Part shown: in pieces, positions 1 through 9,765 of the stretch
Layout of the letters: each line of letters opens with the position of its first letter
How positions within the stretch are numbered: the stretch's first letter is position 1
Assembly: GCA_965197375.1 (NCBI GenBank)
Contig: CBDAMZ010000007.1
Span: 1 to 64,000, forward strand
From: CBDAMZ01 sp965197375
GTDB taxonomy: Bacteria > Acidobacteriota > Vicinamibacteria > Vicinamibacterales > UBA8438
Reading direction: 5' to 3'
Length of the DNA: 64,000 bases
Position numbers and translations under genes: made by a program
Notes under the pieces: generated by a model
What the model saw: the letters and a program-made list of their open reading frames with translations, nothing else
Database searches by the model: none
Told to the model about the DNA's origin: nothing

Positions 1-153
1 GTTGTAATTCCAGACGGTGAGATTGGCGAAGTTTCTGACAGCGGGTTAGTACGAAACGAAGCACGTGTCGTCGTCTTGAAAGAGGGCGATTACGTGCGCG
101 TCTGGCTGAACCGGGACGGCGTGAACTATCTTGTTCACCTACCGCCTTCGTAA
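1..153 (+). CDS. C-terminal end of an unrecognised protein (cut by window edge)
   Basis: Frame 1 is open from the first base to TAA at 151-153 and encodes about 50 residues ending NYLVHLPPS. The sequence is rich in charged and beta-branched residues (VVVLKEGDYVRVWLNRDG), as in a small beta-rich domain. I do not recognise a family from this much sequence. It converges on the leftward glycosyltransferase gene that ends at 268. The start lies outside the window, so length and function cannot be judged. Confidence 0.5.
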   Translation, partial: VVIPDGEIGEVSDSGLVRNEARVVVLKEGDYVRVWLNRDGVNYLVHLPPS

Positions 154-267
154 CACTCGCGAGCGCAATGCCGCGAAACTACGTGCGCCCCCAGGTTGCG
201 CGCTAAGGGCGATTCATTCGCCGTTCGTACCTGAAGTTCGAATCCCACGCCAGACGATAGAGCGCCG

Positions 268-1350
268 TTAAACCCAAACGCCGGTGCTGTTGACCTTAAA
301 GGCGGCAGGTGTGTCGTCAAAGCCAAAGTTGATCGTGTTCATCGTCTGCCTGAGTTTGTGGAAATGGAGGTACATCACCTCTTGGCTCTCGACGTCGAAC
401 GTCTTACCGTCTCGCCACCAGAGGGCGATGTTTGCGCTCGCACCGAGTGCCCGCTGGCAGGTCGAATCAACGGTTAGCTCGCGGGGGCAGTGCACGCGAA
501 GCCGCGCGTGCGGTGGTTCGGTGTTTAAGTGTTCTTTGAGGTGGGACGTCAGTTCGCGCTCGTCAAGGTGTAAACACTTCGAGGCGGCCATTTTCTTCGC
601 AACGGCAGGCATTAATTCGAATAGGCGATTTGTTCGTGCTGTATTTCGAACTAACGTAAAGTGGCCTGACAGTTTCTTCGCTCGCGATGACACGATGTCG
701 TTCTGTTCCAAGATGTCGTCCGTCATGAACTGCTTGACGTCGCCCCAGATGATGTCTAGATCCGAGTAGGCCCAGAAATCAAACGGTTTCAGGTCGTCGG
801 CGAAGATCAACCCGTAGACTGGTTTTAAGTCACAGATCTGCCGACGATTAACAATGTCGATCTTAGTTCCGAGTGCCGCTGATGCTCTCATCTCAAAATC
901 TCTAAGGCCCATTTGTTTCAGCGTGACGTTTAGCGGGGTCGGTTCGGAAAGATAGAAATCAGCATAGATGATCCACGTTACATCCTGGTTCTGACGGCAT
1001 GATAGAAAGAATGCCGGAAGCCAGAACGGTGGAGGCCCGAAGAACGTCACCACGATCGCGATACGTGGACGGTGGCCCCGCGCTAAGATTTGGATCGTTT
1101 GCGACGACGCGTGAAGGAGACTTGCGGCCTGTGTTGTCTGCCGAACAGTTGACGCCAGACGACGCTCAAGTTTCTTGATGCGTCGTTTCTGATTCGCGAT
1201 TAGCGTTTTGAGCTTGTTGAGACGTTTCCCTTGCCTCTCGATCGTTTTGCTTTATTTGCGGCTTTGACGTGTGAACTGTTGGTCGATAAGCGCCGATAAG
1301 CCGAGCCGACGGGCGACCACCTGTACGGCCTTGGAGCGGAGTGCCCTCAT
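268..1350 (-). pseudogene. Putative glycosyltransferase (DUF6625-like) with coiled-coil N-terminus, interrupted by an in-frame TAA
   Basis: The C-terminal part (GTG at 1053 to 268, 261 aa) looks like a GT-A-type sugar transferase. It has a beta-alpha start (RIAIVVTFFG), a YADFYL segment and an SDLDIIWGD motif resembling the metal-binding DxD of nucleotide-sugar transferases. The same frame stays open upstream of 1053 through a lysine/arginine-rich heptad-like stretch (RRIKKLERRL), typical of a coiled-coil stalk, and on to ATG 1350 (MRALRSKAVQVVARRLGL). It is interrupted only by TAA at 1254-1252. The sensible reading is a 360-codon gene with one nonsense mutation, or a shortened protein restarted at GTG 1053. 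The ATG lies 47 bp from a decayed IS copy, so the original promoter may be lost. The family name is recalled from sequence style and is not certain. Confidence 0.6.
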
Positions 1351-1396
1351 AGAGGCAACGAGCCAGCGTCGCTCAAAACGGTTGGACTGCTATCGG

Positions 1397-2989
1397 TGAA
1401 TCGTACCAAGGGCGTTTCATCGGAGTGGCTCATTGCCTTTGGGAGGATTGGGGGCAATAAAAAAATGGGACGTCCCAGTCGTGTTAATGTCGGCGGCTGC
1501 GTATCAGACGGGATATCCGCTCCGTGAATGGTCGAGGAGTACCGGGAGGCCCACGCCTCAGAGTGGAATTTAGCTGACAAGTCGGATAGGCTTAGCCGAA
1601 GCTCGGCTGCACGGACGGAGACGCTGCGCGAAGTGGGTGCGGCAGATCGCAGCGTGTATTTGCTGGGCATCGGCACGGGCCTGACGACGTAGCGAGCGGG
1701 AGCGGTTCCGTAATCTTCGCTTCCACTCGATGTGCCCATAGACATCAGCACGGTCAGAATCGAGATCCTGCGGAAAGCGTTCGACGTATGGTTCGCCCAG
1801 TGCGGAGCCTGACCGCTCGCAGCAGGACGTCGCCACGATCGGTCCACGTTGCAATCGACGCTTGATGTTCCATCGCGCTCGTGGTCGGGGTCGAGCTTTG
1901 GAATGGGGGGGGCGCACAGTGCTGATCGAATTTCGCCCCGAGCGACTGGAACTCATCGCCATCGTTGCAGGCCATGACGTTGTTCATAACACTCCGACGC
2001 GGCTTCGTGTGCCAGCACGGGCGCAGTCCGCGACGATCAGCTCCCTGCCGTCGAGAACTCTATAGCGTGGTCTATGACGCTGCAGATAGCAGGTCTACGA
2101 TATTACCCCGGAGGACAGTCATGGAAGCATCGTGTGGCGACAGGGATCGGTCGTCAACGCGTGGCGCGCTGCACCGATGGAACGCGCCTGATGCGCGCGA
2201 TGGGCCTTGCTCGGATGGGGGCCGGGCTGGGTCACCACGACCCACGCCGGTGATTGGCGTGCTCGCCCGGTCGTGATGCCGTGCGCGAATGAGCCGATGG
2301 ATTTTTTCGATGGCCTCACCCGTCCGAGATCACGCTTTCTGAAGCTTTGCAACCTGCTTGATATTATTGGCACGTGACGTCGCACCCTGCGGGCGAGCGT
2401 TTGGCTACGTCGCGTTCGTCATCGACGTGTTTGCGCGACGCATTAATGGGCTGAGCGGGTGTAAAATACTTCCCATGCGCACGGACTTTGTGCTGGATGC
2501 GGTGGAGCAGGCGATGCTACGCCGAGTTTCTTGAGATGTTTCGCAGACTGTTTCTCCCATTCCACCGGCCTCGTATGTTTTCGGGATTGGATGCCGGGTA
2601 AGCAATATCTCTCGATGCCGTCGTACAATCGGATCGCACGATCGTGGAACGCCGGCATCGCGCACGGAGAGGATCCTAGCAGAACAACGAACGATGCCTT
2701 AGCGTAGCACATGCCCTCGCCGAATCGGTCCAGTGGGGGCGGGGTACAAGACGGAGGGATTCGACGGTTAGGGCCCGTGGCGCACTCCAAATTCAGCCAG
2801 GCCGTGGCAGTTCGCTCGTAGCCTTGACGTGGCCTTCTTGGACTGGTTCAACACACGTACTTGACTGTCTGCGCTGCCTGTCTCGGGGACATGGCGCACC
2901 AGCAGAGTTCGAGGCGCACGTACTCCTGAGCAGGCTGAGGTGGCCTGATTCAACTGCATTCGGAAGACCGAGAAGATCCCGATGATCCA
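1397..2989 (+). mobile_element. Heavily decayed copy of the IS3-family element found at 11712 and 24787
   Basis: The left end (TGAATCGTACC at 1397) and right end (near 2961-2989) are degraded versions of the terminal repeats of the intact copies. The interior aligns in order with the transposase gene. Examples are ATGGGACGTCCCAGTC near 1465, the GAGGAGTACCGGGAGGCCCA block near 1532, GGGCCTGACGACG near 1678 and the ATGCCCTCGCCGAATCGG block near 2710. No open frame survives. The remnant is about 1.59 kb, although intact copies are 1.29-1.30 kb. The islands of near-perfect identity are separated by short unrelated insertions. No target duplication is recognisable. Confidence 0.8.
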
Positions 2990-3302
2990 GACGAGGGCAC
3001 TAGCGACGAATTGACACCCGGTGTGGTTGACGGAGAGGTTGGAGACTCACCGCCACCACAGGCTACGGTCATGCAGATTGGCACCCCAACGCACCAAACG
3101 GTGGGCCACACAGGGCCAGTCATTCGTCGTTGATGTTCCACGCGCACCCCCCTTGATGAGCAACCATCGGAAGTGGCCGACCACCATCGGCCGCATGGTA
3201 GCATACGAGGCTCGACGCGTGACCGCCGATTCCCGACCTAATCGATCAGAATCAAGTATAAACCGACGAACTATGAAGGCCGATCGCACGAGCAATGCGC
3301 TC
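2990..3302. other. Intergenic; possible lipoprotein remnant on the minus strand
   Basis: No convincing intact gene is present. On the minus strand a short stretch around 3050-3130 reads like the end of a signal peptide followed by a lipobox and a Ser/Thr/Pro linker (VACGGGESPTSPSTTPG). This resembles the N-terminus of the cupredoxin lipoprotein near 21640. It runs straight into the decayed IS end at 2989, so it may be the stump of a lipoprotein gene cut by that element. The evidence is weak. Confidence 0.3.
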
Positions 3303-4262
3303 TTACGATCGCTGGCGCTCCTTGTTGTTCGGGACAAATGCCGCGAGCATTAATTCGTCAGCGCCAGTATCTGAGACGAGTTGTTCGAGGCCATCTCGCA
3401 CCCTCGTGGCGCCACCGATTATTGCGCCATACAGAAATTCACTCGCGATGCGCTCTTCATCCTGAGTAAATCGGTAGGCCCGCGCCTCCTCAACTGACGG
3501 TAGGGGTGTATGCTTGCCGGCGCGGCTCCTCACCACTGCCAACTTTAGCGGTGTTGTTAGCTCAGCGGCGTGAGTGTCGTCCTCACCGCAGACAACTGTG
3601 ACGGCCAACATTGCCCGGCCCGCTGCCAAGCAGTTTGATGGCCTGAACCTTTCTCGGTACAGCGTTAATGCATCACCTGCGTTCCGCATTGCAAAGTGAC
3701 CGGCAAAAGCGTACCGCAGTCCCAGGTCGGCAGCGATGGTAGCACCAGCCATCGTCGACCCGAGCATCCATATTGGCGGGAGTCGAACGTCTGATGGCAT
3801 AGGGATGATGTTGTGGAACGGATGCTGATCAGGAAAGGTTGCCCGATCAAACGCGAGCAGCTCTGCAAGGCATTCGTTTGGATCGTTGTCTACACCACGC
3901 TGCAAAGCGGATGCTGTTACGGGGTCTGTTCCTGGAGCGCGCCCGACCCCGAAGTCGATACGCCCAGGGTGTAAAGCCTCAAGCGTTCGAAAGATTTCAA
4001 CGAGGCGCAGAGGGTTGTGATTGGGTAGCATAATGCCACCGGTTCCTATGCGAATACGCCGAGTCACTGTTGCCAGATGCGCGACGAGCACCTCTGGTGC
4101 TGAGGTGGCGATGCTTGGCATGTTGTGATGTTCAGCCACCCAGTAGCGCTCGTAGCCGAGGGCATCGCAGTGCTGTGCGAGAGCCACTGAATTAATGATT
4201 GCCTCGCGGGGCGACGAATCTGGTGAAACCGGGGCCAAGTCAAGTACGGATAGCGGGACCAT
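3303..4262 (-). CDS. LLM-class flavin-dependent oxidoreductase (luciferase-like)
   Basis: This 319-aa protein is a bacterial luciferase-like TIM barrel. It opens with LSVLDLAPV, then has the conserved YWVAEHHNMP loop (residues about 40-50), the RIGTGGIMLPNHNPLR strand-loop (about 71-86) and the GRIDFGVGRAPGTDP segment (about 100-114) near the FMN/substrate site. These place it in the MsnO8/YhbW group of FMN- or F420-using oxidoreductases. Substrate cannot be predicted. It is apparently full length and stands alone, with no flavin reductase beside it. ATG 4262 gives the natural N-terminus. Codon use here looks less GC-biased than in the right half of the window. Confidence 0.85.
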   Translation of the reverse strand: MVPLSVLDLAPVSPDSSPREAIINSVALAQHCDALGYERYWVAEHHNMPSIATSAPEVLVAHLATVTRRIRIGTGGIMLPNHNPLRLVEIFRTLEALHPGRIDFGVGRAPGTDPVTASALQRGVDNDPNECLAELLAFDRATFPDQHPFHNIIPMPSDVRLPPIWMLGSTMAGATIAADLGLRYAFAGHFAMRNAGDALTLYRERFRPSNCLAAGRAMLAVTVVCGEDDTHAAELTTPLKLAVVRSRAGKHTPLPSVEEARAYRFTQDEERIASEFLYGAIIGGATRVRDGLEQLVSDTGADELMLAAFVPNNKERQRS

Positions 4263-4521
4263 TGCTCTAGTCTAGATCGCGTGTGCTGACGCCAGGCCTT
4301 ACGGAGGGGGGTGCCGAAGCCCAGAGTTGAAGCCCAAACTCGTGAGTGCGTGGCCGTCAAAACTTGAGGTTCCTGCCCCCAGCCCTGTGGCCTTATTCCG
4401 CTCATGTCTCACCTTTGTTCCCTTCCGAAGAAAATGTTCTGATGTCATAGTATTTTGGTGGCGGGGCGGCCGTATGCGCTACGAGAGTAGCACGGTCATG
4501 TTGACAAGAGTAGAGTCCTGA

Positions 4522-5292
4522 GTGCTTGTGAAAGTTCTTCTAAAACTGTTCCGCACTGCGGCAGCTGTCGTCCGGTCGATATCCGCTTGCGTTAGCGTTT
4601 CCATCTGGGTGGTAGTGTTTGCGCCTATCGGAATCACGCTGGCGGTCGTGTTTGGACGACCAGCTGTGTTGTACGCGCTTGGGCGAGGCGGGGCGCGTCT
4701 CGGTTTAGCATTGGCTGGTATTAACTATACAGTGAGGCATGCCCATCGAGTTCTGCTCGATCGTGGAGCAGTGTACTGCGCTAATCACAGCAGCAACCTT
4801 GAGCCGCCGATTATTTTCATAGCGTTGGCAGCGCTCCATCCAAGACTAAAGGCTATATATAAAGCAGAACTACGCTCGGTGTTTCCTTTACTCCGTACCG
4901 TGTTTGATGTAGCTGGGTTTGTACCGGTCGAGCGTCAAAACCGAGCACAAAGCCGTCGCGCTCTTGATGGCGCAGCGGCGACGTTAGCCGACGGCGATTC
5001 ATTTCTTGCCTTTCCTGAAGGGACACGTAGTCGAACAGGAGAATTACTACCTTTTAAGAAAGGCAGTTTTATTATGGCAATCAAGGCTCACGTGCCGATT
5101 GTGCCGGTCGCAATTCAGGGAGCGGGATCCGCGATGCGAAAAGGCAGCCTGGTTATCTGGCCGGTGAACGTGCAGGTGACTATCGGTGAGCCCATCGAAA
5201 CGTCTGGACTCGATCTCAACGATCGGGATCTGCTGGTCCGACAGACTCGAAGCGTGTTAGAGGAGTGTCTGGCTCAGCCAGTTCATGGTTAG
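4522..5292 (+). CDS. plsC: 1-acyl-sn-glycerol-3-phosphate acyltransferase (PlsC family)
   Basis: This 256-aa membrane-associated acyltransferase would transfer an acyl chain to lysophosphatidic acid in phospholipid synthesis. An N-terminal hydrophobic segment (residues about 22-48) anchors it. The conserved blocks are NHSSNLEPP (about 89-97, catalytic His), FPEGTRSR (about 164-171, phosphate binding) and VPIVPVAIQG (about 191-200). The usual H-x4-D is H-x4-E here; I have seen Glu at this place in related proteins, so activity is still likely. GTG 4522 begins the only frame reaching the hydrophobic helix. It is followed by a short secreted protein (broken) and a cyclophilin on the same strand. 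Confidence 0.88.
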   Translation: MLVKVLLKLFRTAAAVVRSISACVSVSIWVVVFAPIGITLAVVFGRPAVLYALGRGGARLGLALAGINYTVRHAHRVLLDRGAVYCANHSSNLEPPIIFIALAALHPRLKAIYKAELRSVFPLLRTVFDVAGFVPVERQNRAQSRRALDGAAATLADGDSFLAFPEGTRSRTGELLPFKKGSFIMAIKAHVPIVPVAIQGAGSAMRKGSLVIWPVNVQVTIGEPIETSGLDLNDRDLLVRQTRSVLEECLAQPVHG

Positions 5293-5347
5293 GCACGGTT
5301 GCGCCTCAAGTTGACTGGAGGTGCTGTTTAAGGGGAGCGGGAAAGCA

Positions 5348-5816
5348 ATGAAACGTTCATTCATTAGTGCGTCGCTTGTCCTGGTCATGTTTTGCGTTAT
5401 CTGCACGGCAGCAAACAAGATTGTCTTTAAGAAAGTTGATGTGTTTGTCACGGAAGGAGGCGATGAGAAGAAACGTGACGCGCGCCTCAAACTCTTTCCA
5501 GGTGAGCGAATCTTGGCTTTGGTGGATGAGAAGAACGGTGCCGAAAGCGCAACGTGCGTCAGGGTGCCCTATGACAATGTCACTAAGATTGTGTACGAAC
5601 GGTCTTCACATCGCCGATACGAGGGCAGCGTTCCTTGCTGCCGTTCTTGTTTTCACCAAAGGAAAGAAAGACTGGTTGACAATAGAGTTTTAGGGTGTTC
5701 CTAACTATCCGGAGGGCTTTGTCTACGCTCGCCTCGACAAGGACAACTACCGCGGAATTCTTTCTACGCTTGGGGCCGGCACAGGCGTAAAAGTTGAACA
5801 ATTTATAGAAGATTGA
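5348..5816 (+). pseudogene. Small secreted protein of unknown function, frameshifted and with an in-frame stop
   Basis: ATG 5348 starts a clear signal peptide (MKRSFISASLVLVMFCVICTAA) followed by a small beta-rich domain (KIVFKKVDVFV, FPGERILALVDEKNGA, VPYDNVTKIVYERSS). After about 5610 the homologous-looking sequence continues in the next frame (GKKDWLTIEF), meets TAG at 5691, and then runs on in the same frame (GVPNYPEGFVYARLDKDNYRG) to TGA 5816. Removing one inserted base near 5610-5625 and reading through the TAG gives a 155-residue protein. Function is unknown. Two separate lesions make a sequencing slip alone less likely. Confidence 0.6.
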
Positions 5817-6355
5817 TGTATTCATGGCAACTGACCGCAATGTCCGTACAAACGAACGAGCTAGCAGCCGTTATCACTACAACGAAGGGCGACATCCATG
5901 TAACTCTTTTTCCTATGGAGGCGCCTCTGACGGTAGCGAACTTCGTTGATCTGGCGCAGCGGGGCTATTATGACGGCCTGAAGTTTCACCGGGTCATTCC
6001 AGATTTCATGATTCAGGGAGGTGACCCAACAGGTGCCGGGAGAAGGGGGCCTGGCTACGTCTTTGCTGATGAGTTCAGTCCTTCGATTAGACACAATTCG
6101 GCTGGCATATTATCAATGGCTAATGCGGGACCGAGCACCAATGGGAGTCAGTTCTTTATCACTCACGTACCGACTCCCCATTTAGATGACGCACATTCTA
6201 TTTTCGGAAAAGCCTCTTCAGGACAGGATGTCGTCGGTGTTATCGCGGAAGGCGATGTTATTACGAAAATCATTATCGAAGGCGACCCCGCGTCTGTTCT
6301 TTCGGAACAGAAGATGCAGGTTAATGAATGGAATCGCATCCTGGATGATAAGTAA
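5816..6355 (+). CDS. Peptidyl-prolyl cis-trans isomerase, cyclophilin type
   Basis: This is a complete single-domain cyclophilin of about 179 aa that speeds proline isomerisation during protein folding. Visible landmarks are the active-site FHRVIPDFMIQGGDP block (Arg of FHR), the NGSQFFIT strand (Gln and Phe of the binding groove) and LDDAHSIFGK near the C-terminus, where the usual Trp/His region is HLDDAHSIFG. There is no signal peptide, so it is probably cytoplasmic. Possible starts are TTG 5813, ATG 5816 and ATG 5840; the last (MSVQTNELAAVITT) is equally plausible. The first two overlap the stop of the broken gene upstream. Confidence 0.92.
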   Translation: MYSWQLTAMSVQTNELAAVITTTKGDIHVTLFPMEAPLTVANFVDLAQRGYYDGLKFHRVIPDFMIQGGDPTGAGRRGPGYVFADEFSPSIRHNSAGILSMANAGPSTNGSQFFITHVPTPHLDDAHSIFGKASSGQDVVGVIAEGDVITKIIIEGDPASVLSEQKMQVNEWNRILDDK

Positions 6356-6526
6356 GGTTGCCTGGGTTACGAGTGCGTAAGAACTTGTCTGCCTCGTAAT
6401 GTCAAGATGGTGGCCTGAACACAGTGTCTTCCATTTGGATTGTCTTGAGTAATTATCTGTCCTGGTGATTGTTGCCGGATATATAGGCTCGCGCTAGACA
6501 GGTAGGCCCTTAGCGGATTTGAGCTT

Positions 6527-7027
6527 ATGGGATCAAGATACTGGTTGATGAAGTGTGAACCGTCTGCGTACACGATCGACGACCTGGCGCGAGACCGGAA
6601 AACCTGTTGGGAGGGCGTTCGTAACTACCAAGCGCGAAATTTCATGCGCGACGAGATGAGTATCGGGGACGGAGTGCTCTTTTATGCTTCGAATGCCGAT
6701 CCGTCTGGGGTGATGGGAATCGCAAAGGTCGTAAAAAATGGTTATCCGGATTACTTCTCATGGAGGAAGGGGCACAAATATTTCGACATCGGGAGCAGCA
6801 AGGCGTTCCCAGTATGGTACATGGTCGACATTGCGTTCGTGGATCGGTTTCCGAACACAGTAGCACTGGCCACACTGAAAACGACTAAGGGGCTCGAGAC
6901 AATGATGGTCGTCAAAAAAGGGGTCAGGCTGTCGGTGCAGCCGGTGACCAAGCGCGAGTTCGATATCGTCAGACGACTCGGTCGCCGAGCTTCGAACAAA
7001 GGTGGCCCCAGGGGGTTGTTGATGTAG
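6527..7027 (+). CDS. EVE-domain protein (Thy28/PUA-like)
   Basis: This 166-aa protein consists wholly of an EVE domain, a PUA-related fold. The hallmarks are YWLMKCEPSAYTIDDL at the start, W-EGVRNYQARNFMRDEM (about 29-44), GDGVLFYASNADPSGVMGIAKV (about 47-68) and FPVWYMVDIAF in the C-terminal half. EVE proteins such as human THYN1 are linked to recognition of modified nucleobases. They often accompany restriction or other defence genes, but none is nearby. It is monocistronic here. ATG 6527 is the clear start. Confidence 0.88.
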   Translation: MGSRYWLMKCEPSAYTIDDLARDRKTCWEGVRNYQARNFMRDEMSIGDGVLFYASNADPSGVMGIAKVVKNGYPDYFSWRKGHKYFDIGSSKAFPVWYMVDIAFVDRFPNTVALATLKTTKGLETMMVVKKGVRLSVQPVTKREFDIVRRLGRRASNKGGPRGLLM

Positions 7028-7099
7028 TAGGTGTTGTCTTTCAGCGATTTAAGTCTTGGCTCGATCGCAAGGAATAGTGAGTGGGCCCATAATTTTTTC

Positions 7100-9688
7100 C
7101 TATCGACTAGGCACAAGCCGCAGGGTTCGCTCGGTCACCGACTCTACCTTCTCACGGGAAAAGAAAATCGGCGTGTGCTTTCCGGAAACGTACAGTGCAA
7201 ACAGGTCCCGATAGTGAATACTGTCTGGGTTGCCGGACTGTCCGGGTAGATTAATCGTGGCCACTGAGTTATCCCAGTTGGAAGCGTCAGCAATGATTCG
7301 GTAGGACGGTCCACTGGTCTGGTTGTCTCCTCGCCCTGTCGGGTTGACCGTATAGGACGTTCCCCCTCGAGGTGCCGGGCCGACATCAAGCTTGTTTCGT
7401 ATTGTTTTATTCACGACGTCGCTCATGGCATGCCGGATCGAAATGTGCTTGTACCTTAGATCGCCGTAGGTCCACTGGTCTGGTTGTCTCCTCGCCCTGT
7501 CGGGTTGACCGCATAGGACGTTCCCCCTCGAGGTGCCGGGCCGACATCAAGCTTGTTTCGCATTGTTTTATTCACGACGTCGCTCATGGCATGCCGGATC
7601 GAAATGTGCTTGTACCTTAGATCGCCGTAGGTCCACTGCGTCATATCAGTGCCGAGCCGTTCCTGAAGATCCTCTAAGGCTTCGCGCATGCTCTGGATCA
7701 GTAGCGCGTCCCGCCCCGCGACGGGATCTTGGCCGAAGTGCCCATCGGGCGCTGTGAACCAGTCAAGAACCCGTACCGTTGGAACAGTGAGACGCGCCCT
7801 CGCGTCCGGAGGGACGAAGAGCCGCGCAGCATGCTCCCGCAGGCGTCTCTCCCACGCGATGTAGATAGCGGCGGCTGCTGAGTCCTTGTCGAGTTTTTTG
7901 TCCCAGCCGCGCAGTATATCGAACGCTTGGCTGACCTCGCGCTCATTGGAGCCGAGTTCGTCGAGAAGGGGTAGAAGGACGCGTGCCGGAATAGAAAACT
8001 CGTCCTGCTGAATCTCGTGCATGTCGGCAACGGTCAGGTATCTCCAGGTATCTCCGAGGAGTTCATGGATTCTGGCCGAGCGAAGAGGGTCCGAGTAAGT
8101 GTAGGAAAAGACGTAGGGGTAGTCATCCGGTATGTTTTCTTCGTTCGCGCTGGCAAAGAATCCAGCCGGTGGGTTTACCACATGAGGGAGCTCCTTGATG
8201 GGCATCGATCCGCTCCACTCGAAACGGCCGTCTCCAGGAATGGGTAGGACTCCACTCCAGCTCCTGATCGGTGCGAGACCGGCTACCTGCCAGCCGAAGT
8301 CTCCGTGCACATCTGCCCACACGATGTTATGCGCCGGTCCCAGATGGTACGATGCCCCTTCGCGAAACTCTTGCCAGTTCTTTGCCCGCCCGTACCTCAG
8401 ATCAGCCAGGTAAGGGGAAGCACCTGGCTGCTGCCACGCGGCCCTGAGCGCATAGGCTTTATTGTTGTCTGGGTCCTCGGACAATACTGGTCCGTGCCGC
8501 GTGAACTCCAGATCAACGGTGACGTTGTCCTGGCCCTTGACGGGGATCGTTTCTCGGAGGATCCGCATGTCCTCCCATTCGTTCTGGTGCCTGTACTGAT
8601 TTGGATTGTCGGGATTCGTGTCGTAGACATAGAGATCCTCCATGTCGCGGCCATGGATTGTGAGCCCCCAGGCGCCGTGCTCGTTGTGACCCATGGACAC
8701 ACCAGGTACCGTCGGTTCACCGGAGCCGATGGCGTTCCAACCCGGCCCAACCAGGTGGACCACGTAGCGCAGCGCCGGAACTGACACCGCCCGGTGAGGA
8801 TCGTTGACGAGCATTGGGTAGCCAGAAAGGGTCCTTGCCCCGCCGACTACCCAGTTGTTGCTTCCGAAGCCTTCCGCGACCCAATCCCCCCAACCAGTGG
8901 ACCGGTGTAAGCTCGGCGTGAGCCGCGTTAGCATCTGTCTCACGCGTCCGGTATGTCGGGACAATGTCTTCCGGAACAAAGTCGACGGGGGCCCGTGCCG
9001 CGACGTACAGTTTCAGGAGATCGTCGTCGATCAAGGAGAGGTCTACGCCGTGATCCGAGAGGTCTGGATTGCGGGGCCTGAAGTCAGACAGGCTCTTAAG
9101 CGTCTCGGTATCCATCGTTTGGAGAAGCCTGGCATTTCGAACTTCACTGGTGACGTTACTGTAAAGCCCGTTGAGCCTTGACACGACAACCTCCGGTGTC
9201 CATCGACCAGGTTTCGTTCCCAGCAGCCTAAACTCGATGGGTAGCAGCTTTGGCTCTTGCTCCGTGAGCGTGACATAGGCATTCACCCCTTGGACGAACG
9301 CGTCAAATATAGCCGTTCCCCGTTCGTGGTAGTGGTTTAATTCCTGATCTAGGTCTCCCCGGTAACGAAGCAAACGTGCACCAATGTCTTTGTCGAGGGT
9401 GCGTGGCCCCAAGAGTTCGGAGACCGTTCCTGTGACCTGTCGGCGCCACAACTCGAGTTGGAATAGGCGATCTCGTGCGGCGCTGAATCCCTGTGCGAAA
9501 AATAGGTTTTCCTCCGTCTGGGCATAGATGTGAGAGATGCCCCATCGGTCTATTAGAATCTCCACCGGCTCGGCGAGCCCCTCCACGTGTAGGGTCTCAG
9601 TTTGAGCCTCGGCATTGAGAGGAGCCCAGAGCGTTTGGGCCACCAAGGCCATGAGCAAGAGGTAGAATTTTCGATCTGTGGTTCTCAT
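7100..9688 (-). pseudogene. Penicillin acylase family hydrolase, broken by a tandem duplication and an extra G
   Basis: The N-terminal half starts at ATG 9688, preceded by a GAAGGGA ribosome site. It has a signal peptide (residues about 1-26) and an Ntn-hydrolase alpha-chain (DRWGISHIYAQTEENLFFAQG, RLFQLELWRR). The beta-chain begins at the self-processing Ser in GSNNWVVGG but lies in another frame. The switch occurs at a run of six G (minus-strand sense, near 8890), where five would keep the frame. Near the 3' end a 161-bp tandem duplication (7308-7629) shifts the frame again before the final block (SYRIIADASNWDNSVATINL). Removing one G and one repeat gives exactly 809 codons. The intact enzyme would be a periplasmic amidase or acyl-homoserine-lactone/penicillin acylase relative. 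Confidence 0.85.
7308..7629. repeat. 161-bp direct tandem duplication inside the penicillin acylase gene
   Basis: Bases 7308-7468 are repeated at 7469-7629. I find only two differences, both T versus C. Each copy begins GGTCCACTG, and the same nine bases recur at 7630, so the duplication is flanked by a 9-bp microhomology. This is what slippage or unequal recombination between short repeats leaves behind. Because 161 is not a multiple of three, the duplication breaks the reading frame. Confidence 0.95.
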
Positions 9689-9735
9689 CGTTTCCCTTCG
9701 TCGGTTGTAGTCGCGCACTACTTCACAACCTTACG

Positions 9736-9765
9736 ACTATAGGAAATCTGCCGCTCTTCAAGCAA
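9736..9765 (-). promoter_or_regulatory. Possible sigma-70 promoter for the penicillin acylase gene
   Basis: On the minus strand TTGCTT (9765-9760) is followed after 18 bases by TATAGT (9741-9736), about 48 bases upstream of ATG 9688. Position and spacing fit a housekeeping promoter. Assigned by eye only. Confidence 0.4.

Noticed and set aside
4501..4506. TTGACA just before plsC
   Set aside because: Only 16 bases separate it from the GTG start, leaving no room for a -10 and a transcript start for this gene.
6527..7027. Defence island around the EVE-domain gene
   Set aside because: EVE domains often mark defence loci, but the neighbours are a cyclophilin and a penicillin acylase, with no restriction, helicase or toxin gene.
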